Assembly (NCBI RefSeq): GCF_018784445.1
Contig: NZ_WQOH01000004.1
Coordinates: 278,330-342,329 of the forward strand
Length of the DNA stretch: 64,000 nt
Direction: 5' to 3'
Source of the DNA: Gemmiger formicilis
Lineage (GTDB): Bacteria; Bacillota; Clostridia; Oscillospirales; Ruminococcaceae
Each line of letters opens with the position of its first letter. Position 1 is the first letter of the stretch. Made by a program: the position numbers and the translations under genes. The notes beneath the pieces were generated by a model. That model was not told the DNA's origin, did not search any database, and worked only from the letters and a program-made list of their open reading frames with translations. Shown piece after piece: positions 44,170 through 53,167 of this stretch.

Positions 44170-44928
44170 ATGGTACATTTTGTGGGGGCTGGCCCCGGCG
44201 CACCGGATCTCATCACCCGGCGCGGTGCGGCGCTGCTGCAAACGGCGGACTGCATCATCTACGCGGGCAGCCTAGTCAACCCGGCGCTGCTGGGGCTTGC
44301 AAAGGCGGACTGCGCCATTTACAACAGCGCGGAAATGACGCTGGAACAGGTGCTTTCCGTGATGAAAGAGAACGAAACAGCGCACAAAACAACCGTACGG
44401 CTCCACACGGGCGACCCCTGCTTGTATGGCGCAATTCGTGAGCAGATGGACGCATTGGACGCCGCAGGCATTCCCTATGACGACACCCCCGGCGTGTCCA
44501 GCTTTTGCGGCGCGGCGGCGGCACTGAATGCCGAGTACACACTGCCCGGTGTCAGCCAGACCGTCATCATCACCCGGATGGAGGGCCGCACCCCGGTCCC
44601 GGAGGGGGAGCGGCTGGCCGCGCTGGCCGCCCATGGGGCCACGATGGTGATTTTCCTCTCCATCGGCCTTGTGGAAAAAGTCCAGGCCGCGCTTCTGCAG
44701 GGTGCGTATACGGTACAGACCCCCGCCGCCGTCGTCTACAAGGCCACCTGGCCGGAACAAAAAATCGTACATTGCACCGTTGGAAATTTGGCGCAGAGCA
44801 CCCGCGAGGCCGGCATCACCAAAACCGCGCTCATCGTCGTGGGGGACTTCCTCGCCGCGCGGTACGATCGCAGCAAGCTCTACGACCCGGCGTTCACCAC
44901 TGCGTTCCGCAGGGGGACCGACGCATGA
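44170..44928 (+). CDS. cbiF: Cobalt-precorrin-4 C11-methyltransferase
   Basis: The 252-residue SAM-dependent tetrapyrrole methylase has VHFVGAGPGAPDLITRRG at the N-terminus, YAGSLVNPALL, RLHTGDPCLYGAIREQM and VTRMEGRTPVP-like ITRMEGRTPVP, all characteristic of CbiF/CobM. It methylates C-11 of the corrin ring. It follows the fusion gene by 1 bp and overlaps cbiG. Confidence 0.95.
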   Translation: MVHFVGAGPGAPDLITRRGAALLQTADCIIYAGSLVNPALLGLAKADCAIYNSAEMTLEQVLSVMKENETAHKTTVRLHTGDPCLYGAIREQMDALDAAGIPYDDTPGVSSFCGAAAALNAEYTLPGVSQTVIITRMEGRTPVPEGERLAALAAHGATMVIFLSIGLVEKVQAALLQGAYTVQTPAAVVYKATWPEQKIVHCTVGNLAQSTREAGITKTALIVVGDFLAARYDRSKLYDPAFTTAFRRGTDA

Positions 44929-45929
44929 TTTGCGCGTATATCGCCTTCACGGCGCGGGGGCTGGCGTTGGCGCAGCGGCTGGCGGCCGCGTGCCCTGGCA
45001 GTGTGGCCCGCGGCGGCGCAGACGGCGTGCCGCTGGCCGACTGGACGGCCCGGCAGTTTGCACAAAGTGATGCACTGATTTTTGTGGGGGCTGCCGGAAT
45101 TGCGGTGCGGGCCATCGCGCCCCATTGCCGCAGCAAGGCCGCTGACCCTGCCGTTGTGGTACTGGACGAGGGCGGTCAGTTTGCTATCCCGCTGTTGTCT
45201 GGGCATCTGGGCGGCGCAAACGACCTGGCACGGCTGCTGGCGGCGGTTTGCGGCGCGGTGCCGGTCATCACGACGGCCACCGATGGGCGCGGCGTTTTTG
45301 CTGTGGATGAATGGGCCAGGCGCCAGAACTGCGCCGTGGCCGAGCCGGAGCGCATCAAGAAAATCAGCGGCGCACTGTTGGCGGGTGAGCCGGTGCGCTA
45401 TGCCGCCGATTGGCCCATTCAGGGTACCCCGCCCGCAGGTGTGATGCCCACCGACACCGCCGACTGCGCAGATTTTGCGCTGACGCTGACGCCCCGGGGC
45501 GAAGCCTTGCACGTCGTCCCACGCATTGCGGCGCTGGGGATCGGCTGCAAGCGCGGCACATCAGCGGAAAAGCTGGAAGCCGTGTTTGCGGCGTTCTGTG
45601 CGGAACATCGTCTGGCCCTGCAGGGCATTATGCAGGCCGCCAGCATCGATTTGAAACGGGATGAGCCGGGCCTGGCGGCGTTCTGCCATGCCCACGGCTG
45701 GCCCATGGACTTTTATACCGCCGATGAACTGCGCACGGCACCGGGGAATTTTACGGCGTCCAATTTTGTGCAGAGCGTCACCGGCGTGGACAATGTCTGT
45801 GAACGCGCGGCGGTGCTGGCGTCGGGCGGTGAGTTGCTGCTCCCGAAGTGGGCGCACGACGGCGTGACCTTCGCGGTGGCATGTGCGCCCTTTGCCCCGG
45901 ACTGGAGATGGAAAAATGATGAACCGTAA
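44925..45929 (+). CDS. cbiG: Cobalt-precorrin 5A hydrolase
   Basis: The 334-residue protein has the CbiG N-terminal and central parts (FVGAAGIAVRAIAPH, DEGGQFAIPLLSGHLGGANDLA, TTATDGRGVFAVDEWA) and the C-terminal domain (GIGCKRGTSAEKLEAVFAAF, ASIDLKRDEPGLAAFC, TGVDNVCERAAVL). It opens the ring delta-lactone and releases acetaldehyde, needed for ring contraction in the anaerobic route. The frame extends upstream, but the ATG at 44925 overlaps the cbiF stop. Confidence 0.94.
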   Translation: MICAYIAFTARGLALAQRLAAACPGSVARGGADGVPLADWTARQFAQSDALIFVGAAGIAVRAIAPHCRSKAADPAVVVLDEGGQFAIPLLSGHLGGANDLARLLAAVCGAVPVITTATDGRGVFAVDEWARRQNCAVAEPERIKKISGALLAGEPVRYAADWPIQGTPPAGVMPTDTADCADFALTLTPRGEALHVVPRIAALGIGCKRGTSAEKLEAVFAAFCAEHRLALQGIMQAASIDLKRDEPGLAAFCHAHGWPMDFYTADELRTAPGNFTASNFVQSVTGVDNVCERAAVLASGGELLLPKWAHDGVTFAVACAPFAPDWRWKNDEP

Positions 45930-46659
45930 CCTTGTGTATGTGGTGGGCCTGGGCCCCGGCAGCGCGCAGTTTTTGACCGCCCAGGCCCGGGCCGCGCTGC
46001 AAAATGCCGATGTGCTCTGCGGCTACACGGTCTACATCGATCTGGTGCGGCCGCTGTTCCCTGAAAAAGAGGTCTACGCCACCGGCATGACGCGGGAAAT
46101 CGACCGCTGCCGCTGGGCGTTGGAAAAAGCGCAGCGCAGTAAAACAGTGGCGCTGGTCTGCTCTGGCGACGCGGGGGTCTACGGCATGGCAAGCCCGCTG
46201 CTGGAGCTGGCAGGGAACTACCCGGACGTAGAAGTCGAAATCGTCCCCGGCCTGACCGCGGCATTGAGCGGCGGGGCCGTGCTGGGCGCACCGCTGGCGC
46301 ATGATTTTTGCGTCATCTCGCTGTCCGACCGGCTGACGCCCTGGGCAGTGATTGAAAAGCGGCTGGCCTGCGCGGCGGCGGGGGACTTCTGCGTGGCGCT
46401 CTACAATCCGTCGTCCAGGGGCCGCGCCGACTACCTTGCCAAGGCCGTGCGCGTCCTGCTGGCAAACGGCAAGCACCCCGAGATGGTCTGCGGCATTGTG
46501 CGCAACATAGGCCGTGACGGCCAGACCGCAAGGCTGCTGACATTGGCCGAACTCGAAAGCACGCCGGTGGATATGTTCACGACGGTGTATATAGGAAACG
46601 ATGCTACGCAGAATTTGCGCGGCAGAATGGTGACGCCCAGGGGGTATCACGGCGTATGA
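45916..46659 (+). CDS. cbiH: Precorrin-3B / cobalt-factor III C17-methyltransferase
   Basis: The 247-residue SAM methylase has YVVGLGPGSAQFLTAQA, VLCGYTVYIDLV, CSGDAGVYGMASPLLE, GAPLAHDFCVISLSDRLTPW and YNPSSRGRADYL, all diagnostic of CbiH/CobJ. It methylates C-17 and drives ring contraction. Two consecutive ATGs (45916 and 45919) follow GGAG; the first has the better spacing. The gene overlaps the end of cbiG by 14 bp. Confidence 0.94.
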   Translation: MMNRNLVYVVGLGPGSAQFLTAQARAALQNADVLCGYTVYIDLVRPLFPEKEVYATGMTREIDRCRWALEKAQRSKTVALVCSGDAGVYGMASPLLELAGNYPDVEVEIVPGLTAALSGGAVLGAPLAHDFCVISLSDRLTPWAVIEKRLACAAAGDFCVALYNPSSRGRADYLAKAVRVLLANGKHPEMVCGIVRNIGRDGQTARLLTLAELESTPVDMFTTVYIGNDATQNLRGRMVTPRGYHGV

Positions 46660-47390
46660 ATGTGGTAATTTTCAGCGGCACGACCGAGGGCCGCGCTCTC
46701 TCCTGCCAGGTGGCGGCGCTGGGCGCGGCGGTCACGGTCTGCGTGGCGACCGATATCGGTGCCGAGGAGCAGGGAAACACCGAGGGCATCACAGTCTGCG
46801 CCGGTCGGCTGACCGCTGACGAGATGGCGGCATTGCTGCGCGGTGCGGCGCTCTGCGTTGACGCGACCCATCCCTATGCCACGGAGGCAACGCGCAACAT
46901 CCGTGCAGCGGCCCAGGCTGTGGGGGTGGAATATCACCGCCTGTTGCGCCCGGCCAGCGCCCTGCCGGCGGGCAGTGTGACACTGCAAACCGCCGCCCAG
47001 GCCGCCGCCTACCTGGCGGACAAACCCGGAAATGTCCTGCTGACGACCGGGGCCAAGGAACTGCCCGCCTTCGCGGTGCTGGACCCGGCGCGGCTGTACC
47101 CCCGGGTGCTGCCGACGCTGGCAGGCATCACTGCGTGCGAAGCGGCGGGCATCCCGCATCGCAATATCCTTGCGATGCAGGGGCCGTTTACCCAGGAACT
47201 GAACGCCGCGCTGCTGCGCCAGTTCCGCATCTCCTATATGGTTACGAAGGACGGCGGGTTCGCAGGCGGCTTTGCCGAAAAGGCCGAAGCCGCTGCGCAG
47301 TGCGGCGTACAGCTCATCGTGCTGCGCCGCCCGGAGGAGCAGGGCGAGAGCGCCGAAACGATTTTACAGCGATGCAGGGAGATTTTATGA
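46656..47390 (+). CDS. cbiJ: Cobalt-precorrin-6A reductase
   Basis: The 244-residue protein has NVVIFSGTTEGRALS at the N-terminus, CVDATHPYATEATRNIRAA, LLTTGAKELPAF and NILAMQGPFTQELNAALL, the usual CbiJ/CobK pattern. It reduces precorrin-6A with NAD(P)H. ATGA overlaps on both sides. Confidence 0.94.
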   Translation: MNVVIFSGTTEGRALSCQVAALGAAVTVCVATDIGAEEQGNTEGITVCAGRLTADEMAALLRGAALCVDATHPYATEATRNIRAAAQAVGVEYHRLLRPASALPAGSVTLQTAAQAAAYLADKPGNVLLTTGAKELPAFAVLDPARLYPRVLPTLAGITACEAAGIPHRNILAMQGPFTQELNAALLRQFRISYMVTKDGGFAGGFAEKAEAAAQCGVQLIVLRRPEEQGESAETILQRCREIL

Positions 47391-48580
47391 GGATCACATT
47401 GGTGGGCATGGGTAGTGGGGCACCCGGAGGCCTGACGGTGCGCGGGCTGGCCGCACTGCAAGGCGCGGGGCTGATCATTGGGGCACGCCGCCTGCTGCAA
47501 AACCTGCCCGATGGATGCACCGACAACCGAACCGCCCTCTACAAAACGGACGAAATTTGCGCACTGCTGCAAGAGGCCGGCTGCGAGCGGGCGGCGGTCG
47601 TTTTCAGCGGGGACACCGGGTTTTACTCCGGGGCGGGGGCACTCTGCCGTGCATTGGACGCCGCAGGTACCCCCTATACGGTGGAGCCGGGCGTGTCCAG
47701 CGTGCAGCTGCTGGCGGCGGCACTGGGCCGCCCCTGGCAGGATTGGCAGCTCGTATCGGCCCACGGCTGCGCCTGCGATCCGGTAGCTGCGTGCCAAAAG
47801 GGCGTGCCAACGTTCTTCCTGACAGGCGGCAGTGAGACGCCCGCGACACTCTGCGCCCGGCTGGCAGCAGCCGGGTACGGCGAGGTCATAGCGACCGTGG
47901 GGGAAAACCTCGGCAGCGATGCCCAGCGCCTTGTGACCGACACAGTGGCCGCGTTGGCGCAGCAGCAGTTCGCGCCGCTGAGCGTGCTGCTGGCGGAGCG
48001 CTGCCCCGCGCCGCCGCGCCGCGCCCCCGGCCTGCCGGATGAAGTGTTTCTCCGCGGCAAAACGCCGATGACCAAGCAGGAGGTCCGCGCCGCCGTGCTG
48101 GCAAAGCTGGCCGTGCGCCCGAACGATACCCTGTGGGATGTGGGTGCGGGCACCGGCAGTGTCAGTGTGGAAATGGCGCTGGCTGCGCCCGAAGGCCGCG
48201 TTTATGCCGCTGAATGTGACGCCGATGCGTGTGAGCTGGTTTGCCAGAACCGCGCAAAATTTGCCGTGCAAAATTTGCACCTTACCCAAGGGCTGGCGCC
48301 GGAAGCCCTGGCCGATTGGCCTGCCCCGGACGCCGTGTTCATCGGCGGGAGCAAGGGCAATCTGCGTGCCATCGTGGACGCTGCGCTGGCGGCCAACCCT
48401 GCCGCGCGGCTCTGCATCAGCGCCATTGCGCTGGAAACTTTGCAGCAGGCCGTCGCCGCACTGACCGCCCATGGCCTGACTGCCCAGGTTACGCAGATTG
48501 CCGTCAGCCGCAGCAGGGCGGCGGGCAGCCTGCATCTGCTGATGGCAAATAACCCGGTATTTTTGATCGCGAGGGAGTAA
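47387..48580 (+). CDS. cbiET: Fused cobalt-precorrin-7 C5/C15-methyltransferase (CbiE-CbiT)
   Basis: The 397-residue fusion carries CbiE first (about 1-200; RITLVGMGSGAPGGLTVRG, VFSGDTGFYSGAG, EPGVSSVQLLAAALG). CbiT follows (about 215-397; DEVFLRGKTPMTKQEVRAAVLAKL, WDVGAGTGSVSVEMAL, VFIGGSKGNL). It methylates C-5 and C-15 and decarboxylates the C-12 acetate. The order and linker match CobL of the aerobic pathway. The ATG at 47387 overlaps the cbiJ stop. Confidence 0.95.
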   Translation: MRITLVGMGSGAPGGLTVRGLAALQGAGLIIGARRLLQNLPDGCTDNRTALYKTDEICALLQEAGCERAAVVFSGDTGFYSGAGALCRALDAAGTPYTVEPGVSSVQLLAAALGRPWQDWQLVSAHGCACDPVAACQKGVPTFFLTGGSETPATLCARLAAAGYGEVIATVGENLGSDAQRLVTDTVAALAQQQFAPLSVLLAERCPAPPRRAPGLPDEVFLRGKTPMTKQEVRAAVLAKLAVRPNDTLWDVGAGTGSVSVEMALAAPEGRVYAAECDADACELVCQNRAKFAVQNLHLTQGLAPEALADWPAPDAVFIGGSKGNLRAIVDAALAANPAARLCISAIALETLQQAVAALTAHGLTAQVTQIAVSRSRAAGSLHLLMANNPVFLIARE

Positions 48581-48581
48581 T

Positions 48582-49928
48582 ATGCTGCAACTGGTCCTGG
48601 CCGCGCCGCGCTCCGGCAGCGGAAAAACAACGGCTGCCTGTGCATTGTTGGCAGCCATGCAGGCCCGCGGGCTGGCTCCCTGCGCCTTCAAATCCGGGCC
48701 GGACTACATCGACCCGATGTTCCACCGCGCCGTGCTGGACGTGGAAAGCCACAACCTGGATCTGTTTTTCTCAAAACCGGAAACGGTGCGGGAACTCTAC
48801 GCCCGGCACGCGGCGGGCCACGGCGCGGCGGTCGTCGAGGGGGCCATGGGCTACTATGACGGCCTGGGCGGTGTGGCCGACACGGCCAGCGCGTGGCACC
48901 TGGCGGATACGTTGAATCTGCCTGCCCTGCTCGTCGTGCGGCCTAAAGGGGCCAGCCTGACGCTGGCGGCCGAGCTGCGGGGGCTGATGGCGTTTCGCAC
49001 ACCGCACCATATCGCAGGAATTTTGCTCAACGACTGTAAGGAAAGCCTGTACAAAATGCTGCGCCCCATGCTGGAAAAAGAGACCGGCCTGCCGGTTGTG
49101 GGCTGCCTGCCGCCGCTGCCCGAGGCTGCCATTGAGAGCCGCCATTTGGGGCTGAAAACCGCCGCTGAAATTACGGACTTGCAGCGCAAAATTGCACTGC
49201 TGGCAGACGCCGCCCAGCGCGGCATCGATTGGGCGCTTTTGGAAAAGCTCTGCGGCCGCCCCGCCCCGGCCGCCATACCACAGAATTTTCCCGCCGCCCG
49301 GGTGCGCATCGCCGTGGCGCAGGATGCCGCGTTCTGCTTCACCTATGCGGAAACGCTGGAAGCCTTGCGGGAAAACGGCGCGGAGCTGTGCTTTTTCAGC
49401 CCGCTGACAGATGCAGCCTTGCCGGAAAACATCGCTGGGCTGTACCTGCCGGGCGGCTACCCCGAACTGTACGCCGCCCAGCTGGCCGCCAACGCGCCGA
49501 TGCGCCGCGCTATAAAAAACGCAGTAGAGAGCGGCTTGCCCACCGTGGCCGAGTGCGGCGGCTTTCTCTATCTGGGGCAAACGCTGGAGGATGCCAACGG
49601 CACGCCCCACCAAATGGCGGGCGTGCTGCCCGGACAGGGGATTAAAGTTGGACGGCTCATGCGGTTTGGCTACGCAACGTTGACTGCCCGCACTGACAGT
49701 ATGCTGTTTGCGGCGGGAGAGCACATCCCGGCCCACGAGTTTCACCACTGGGATTCCACTGCCAACGGAGACGCGCTGACTGCCGCCAAGGCTAATGGGC
49801 GGCAATGGGCGTGTGGGTTTGCCAATGCACATATCTACGCTGGATTCCCACATCTGTACTGGGCGGGGACACCGCTGCCGCAGCGCTTTGTGTGCGCCGC
49901 CGAACATTATATAAAGGAACGACCATGA
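48582..49928 (+). CDS. cbiA: Cobyrinate a,c-diamide synthase
   Basis: The 448-residue enzyme has an ATP-binding dethiobiotin-synthetase-like domain (LAAPRSGSGKTTAACALL, FKSGPDYIDPMFHR, EGAMGYYDGLGG) and a C-terminal class I glutamine amidotransferase domain with LPGGYPELYA and the nucleophile in VAECGGFLYLG. It amidates the a and c side chains using glutamine. It starts 1 bp after cbiET and overlaps cobT. Confidence 0.95.
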   Translation: MLQLVLAAPRSGSGKTTAACALLAAMQARGLAPCAFKSGPDYIDPMFHRAVLDVESHNLDLFFSKPETVRELYARHAAGHGAAVVEGAMGYYDGLGGVADTASAWHLADTLNLPALLVVRPKGASLTLAAELRGLMAFRTPHHIAGILLNDCKESLYKMLRPMLEKETGLPVVGCLPPLPEAAIESRHLGLKTAAEITDLQRKIALLADAAQRGIDWALLEKLCGRPAPAAIPQNFPAARVRIAVAQDAAFCFTYAETLEALRENGAELCFFSPLTDAALPENIAGLYLPGGYPELYAAQLAANAPMRRAIKNAVESGLPTVAECGGFLYLGQTLEDANGTPHQMAGVLPGQGIKVGRLMRFGYATLTARTDSMLFAAGEHIPAHEFHHWDSTANGDALTAAKANGRQWACGFANAHIYAGFPHLYWAGTPLPQRFVCAAEHYIKERP

Positions 49929-50989
49929 CCGAAACGGAACTAAAAAACCTGCTTAAAACCGTGGCCCCGCCCGACGAGGCCGCCCGCGCCGCCGCACACG
50001 CCCACTGGGCCGCGCTGGCAAAACCGCTGGGCGGACTGGGCCAGTTAGAAACGATGGTCGAGGCTGCCGCCGCGCTGACCGGCGACCCCGCGCCCGATTT
50101 CACCCGCCGTGCCGTGCTGGTGCTTTGCGCCGACAACGGCGTTGTGGCGCAGGGGGTCAGCCAGACCAACGCCAGTGTGACTCGGGCGGTGCTCGAAAAC
50201 CTGACCGCCCGCCGCACCAGCGTCTGCTGTATGGCGGCTGCGGCCCATTGCGAGGTCGTCCCTGTGGACATGGGCATTGCGGGTGTACCTGTGCCCGGCG
50301 CGGTGGATCGCCGCGTGGCCCCGGGCACGCGGGACTTTACCCAAGGCCCGGCTATGACCCGCGAACAGGCTGTACAGGCTGTCGCGGCGGGTATTGAATT
50401 GGTGCGCACCCAGAAGCAGAACGGCGTGCGGCTGCTGGCTACTGGGGAAATGGGCATCGGCAACACGACGACGTCCAGCGCGGTGGCGGCGGTGCTGCTG
50501 GGCCGCCCGGCTGCAGAGATGACAGGGCGCGGCGCGGGCCTGTCCGACGAGGGGCTGCACCGCAAGATTCATGCGATCGAGCGCGGCATTGCGGTCAACC
50601 ACCCCAATGCCGCGGACCCGCTGGGCGTGCTGGCTGCGTTGGGCGGGTTCGATGTCGCCGGGTTGTGCGGCGTGTTTTTGGGCGGTGCGCTGGAAAAAAT
50701 CCCTGTCATCATGGACGGCTTCATCAGCGGTGTGGCGGCGCTGTGCGCGGTGCGGCTGTGCCCGGCTGCGGCCAAGGCCGTGTTTGCCAGCCATGCTTCC
50801 AGCGAACCCGCCGCCCGGCTGGTGCTGGATGCGCTCCACAAAAAGCCGCTGATCACCGCAGATTTGCACCTGGGCGAGGGCACGGGCGCGGTGGCCAGCC
50901 TGCCGCTGTGGGATATGGCGCTGGCCGTCTACAACCACTGCTATTCCTTCACGGAGGGCGGCATTGCGCCGTACACCCCGCAATGCTGA
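49925..50989 (+). CDS. cobT: Nicotinate-nucleotide:dimethylbenzimidazole phosphoribosyltransferase
   Basis: The 354-residue enzyme has KPLGGLGQLE, VLCADNGVVAQGVSQTNASV, LATGEMGIGNTTTSSA and the catalytic glutamate in HLGEGTGA. It activates the lower-ligand base as its alpha-ribotide. No base synthesis gene (bluB or bza) is present here, so the base may be scavenged or made elsewhere. ATGA overlap with cbiA; its end overlaps cobU by 7 bp. Confidence 0.95.
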   Translation: MTETELKNLLKTVAPPDEAARAAAHAHWAALAKPLGGLGQLETMVEAAAALTGDPAPDFTRRAVLVLCADNGVVAQGVSQTNASVTRAVLENLTARRTSVCCMAAAAHCEVVPVDMGIAGVPVPGAVDRRVAPGTRDFTQGPAMTREQAVQAVAAGIELVRTQKQNGVRLLATGEMGIGNTTTSSAVAAVLLGRPAAEMTGRGAGLSDEGLHRKIHAIERGIAVNHPNAADPLGVLAALGGFDVAGLCGVFLGGALEKIPVIMDGFISGVAALCAVRLCPAAAKAVFASHASSEPAARLVLDALHKKPLITADLHLGEGTGAVASLPLWDMALAVYNHCYSFTEGGIAPYTPQC

Positions 50990-51504
50990 CGCTGGTCATC
51001 GGCGGTGCGGCCAGCGGCAAAAGCGCCTTTGCGGAGTCTCTCTGCCTGCGTGCTCCGCTGCCCCGCACCTACCTTGCCACGATGCAGGTGTGGGATGCCG
51101 AGTGCGCCGCCCGCGTTGCCAAACACCGCGCCATGCGGGCCGAAAAGCAGTTTGACACGGTGGAATGCCCGCTGCACCTCGACCGGCTGACCCTGCCCAG
51201 GCGCGGGACCGTACTGCTGGAGGACCTGGGTAACCTGGCCGCCAACGAGCTGTACGACCCAGACGGTGCAGGGGAAAACGCGGCCGCTGCGATTTTGCAC
51301 GGTATTGAGAATATTGCGCAGCAATGCGAAAATTTGATTCTCGTCTCCAATGAAGTATTCAGCGGCGGGGCCGATTACGCGGGCGATACCGACCGCTATC
51401 TGCGCACGCTGGCCGCCGTCAACAACGCGGCGGCTGCCCGCGCCGACGCCGTGGTGCGGGTCGTGTGCGGGATACCGGTCTATTATAAAGGAAGCGAAAG
51501 ATGA
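50983..51504 (+). CDS. cobU: Adenosylcobinamide kinase / guanylyltransferase
   Basis: The 173-residue protein has a P-loop VIGGAASGKSAFAESL, a VLLEDLGNLAANEL segment, SNEVFSGG and a C-terminal RYLRTLAAVNNAAAARAD, typical of CobU. It phosphorylates adenosylcobinamide and transfers GMP. It is followed by cobS and then by a miniature CobU-like gene. The ATG at 50983 lies inside the end of cobT. Confidence 0.9.
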   Translation: MLTLVIGGAASGKSAFAESLCLRAPLPRTYLATMQVWDAECAARVAKHRAMRAEKQFDTVECPLHLDRLTLPRRGTVLLEDLGNLAANELYDPDGAGENAAAAILHGIENIAQQCENLILVSNEVFSGGADYAGDTDRYLRTLAAVNNAAAARADAVVRVVCGIPVYYKGSER

Positions 51505-52256
51505 TGACAGCTTTGCAGACCATCGCCGTGGCGTTTGCCATGTTTTCCGCCCTGCCGATGCCGCAATTCGACTGGAACGCAAAAAATATGCGGTACGCGC
51601 TCTGCGCTTTCCCGCTGGTGGGGGCTGTGTGCGGGGCGCTGTGGTGTCTGTGCGGTATGCTGCCGCTGCCCGCGCTGGCCCGCGCGGCTGGCTTCTGCCT
51701 GGTGCCGGTCTGGGTCACGGGCGGCATCCACCTGGACGGCTACGCTGACACCTGCGATGCCCTGTCCAGCTACGGCGACACGGCCAAGAAGCTGGAAATT
51801 TTGAAAGACCCCCACTGCGGGGCGTTCGCGGTCATCCGGCTGTGCAGCTACTTTGCAGAGTATTTTGCGCTGTGCGGCTGTGTGCAGTTTACCCCGCGCG
51901 TAGGGGCGCTCTGGGCGCTGGCGCTGGTGGGGGAGCGGGCGCTGTCGGGCTTGGCCGTGGCGGCGTTCCCGCTGGCGAAAAACACCGGCCTTGCCCACAC
52001 CTTTGCCACAGCGGCGGACAGGGTGAATGTGCGCCGTGCGCTGGCGGTGCTGTGCGCTGCGCTGGCGGCGGCGCTGCTGGCCCTGGGCGGCTGGGCACTG
52101 GTGCTGGCGGCGGCGGGCGTGTTTGTGCGGTATTATTTCGTCGCCAAAAAGCAGTTTGGCGGCACCACAGGCGATTTGGCCGGGTGGTTTTTGCAAAAAT
52201 GTGAGATCTGGATGCTGGCGGCGCTGGCTGCCTGCCAGTGGCTGGGGGTGCTGTAA
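51501..52256 (+). CDS. cobS: Adenosylcobinamide-GDP ribazoletransferase (cobalamin synthase)
   Basis: The 251-residue membrane enzyme has FSALPMPQFDW, FPLVGAVCGALW and the metal/nucleotide motif GGIHLDGYADTCDALSSYGD, with several helices. It joins alpha-ribazole to adenosylcobinamide-GDP at the membrane. ATGA overlap with cobU; the next gene starts directly after its stop. Confidence 0.95.
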   Translation: MMTALQTIAVAFAMFSALPMPQFDWNAKNMRYALCAFPLVGAVCGALWCLCGMLPLPALARAAGFCLVPVWVTGGIHLDGYADTCDALSSYGDTAKKLEILKDPHCGAFAVIRLCSYFAEYFALCGCVQFTPRVGALWALALVGERALSGLAVAAFPLAKNTGLAHTFATAADRVNVRRALAVLCAALAAALLALGGWALVLAAAGVFVRYYFVAKKQFGGTTGDLAGWFLQKCEIWMLAALAACQWLGVL

Positions 52257-52574
52257 ATGTTGTTCATCACCGGACCGCTGTACAGCGGGAAACGTACCTA
52301 CGCACAAAAGTTTGGCGGGCGGCAGATTTATGAGGTGCAGACACGCGCTGCCGATGCCGCCAACCTGGCGGTGCTGGCTGACGAACTGGCTGCCTGCGAC
52401 GTGGTGACTGCCACCGAGGTGGGCGGCGGTGTTGTGCCCATTGACCCCGCAGACCGCGCCGCACGGGAGGCGGCGGGCCGCCTGGCCTGCCTGCTGGCCG
52501 CGCGGGCAGACTGCGTTGTGCAGATGTTCTGCGGCCTGCCCACGGTTCTGAAAGGAGAACTTCCCGAATGCTGA
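52257..52574 (+). CDS. Miniature CobU-like protein
   Basis: The 105-residue product begins like CobU with a P-loop (LFITGPLYSGKRTYA). It then jumps to the CobU C-terminal half (VTATEVGGGVVPIDPADRAA, REAAGRLACLLAARADCVVQ) and ends CGLPTVLKG. It lacks about 60 central residues of CobU, including the region of the guanylylated histidine. The full-size cobU 480 bp upstream has a less typical C-terminal half: it lacks the EVGGGxVP motif present here. The two proteins may thus share the work, or this one may be a regulatory or decaying paralogue. It overlaps cobC by 7 bp, so it is still kept in the translation chain. Confidence 0.75.
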   Translation: MLFITGPLYSGKRTYAQKFGGRQIYEVQTRAADAANLAVLADELAACDVVTATEVGGGVVPIDPADRAAREAAGRLACLLAARADCVVQMFCGLPTVLKGELPEC

Positions 52575-53167
52575 TTTACTTTTTACGGCACGGTTTAACG
52601 GACTATAATGCCCAGAAGCGCTACCAGGGCCAGCGGGATATCCCGCTCTCGGCGCAAGGGCTGGCCCAGCTGCGCAAAGCGGATATCGACCCAAAGGTCG
52701 TCTATATTTCTACCTTACAGCGCACAAAACAGACAGCGGAGGTGCTGTTCCCGCATGCAAAGCTCGTGCCGGTGGATGCCCTGAAGGAGATGTGTTTCGG
52801 CAGCTTTGAGGGACGCAATTATGTCGAGATGGAGCATGACCCTGATTACCTGGCTTGGGTCGCCGCCAACTGCGAAAGCCAATGCCCCGACGGCGAGCGC
52901 AAGGCCGAATTTTCCGACCGCATCTGCAAGGCGTTTGCCGCGCTGGTGGACAAGGCTCTGGCCGACGGCGAGGAACTGCTGGTCATCCTGGCCCACGGCG
53001 GCACCCAGATGGCCGCGCTGGAGCGTTACGCCCTGCCGCACAAGGACTATTATGAGTGGTGCGGCCCCAATGCGGGCGGCTATGTGCTGGACACCCGCGA
53101 CTGGCCGACGCAGCATATTTTGCACTTGGTCAAGACCGTACAGTACACCAAGGAGGGCACATGTTGA
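52568..53167 (+). CDS. cobC: Alpha-ribazole phosphatase-like histidine phosphatase
   Basis: The 199-residue phosphoglycerate-mutase-fold protein has the RHG motif (YFLRHGLTDYNAQKRYQGQ), a second-site arginine in STLQRTKQTAEVLF and the late histidine in LAHGGTQMA. In this setting it would dephosphorylate alpha-ribazole phosphate or cobalamin phosphate. The family is broad, so the role rests mainly on context. Confidence 0.88.
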   Translation: MLIYFLRHGLTDYNAQKRYQGQRDIPLSAQGLAQLRKADIDPKVVYISTLQRTKQTAEVLFPHAKLVPVDALKEMCFGSFEGRNYVEMEHDPDYLAWVAANCESQCPDGERKAEFSDRICKAFAALVDKALADGEELLVILAHGGTQMAALERYALPHKDYYEWCGPNAGGYVLDTRDWPTQHILHLVKTVQYTKEGTC

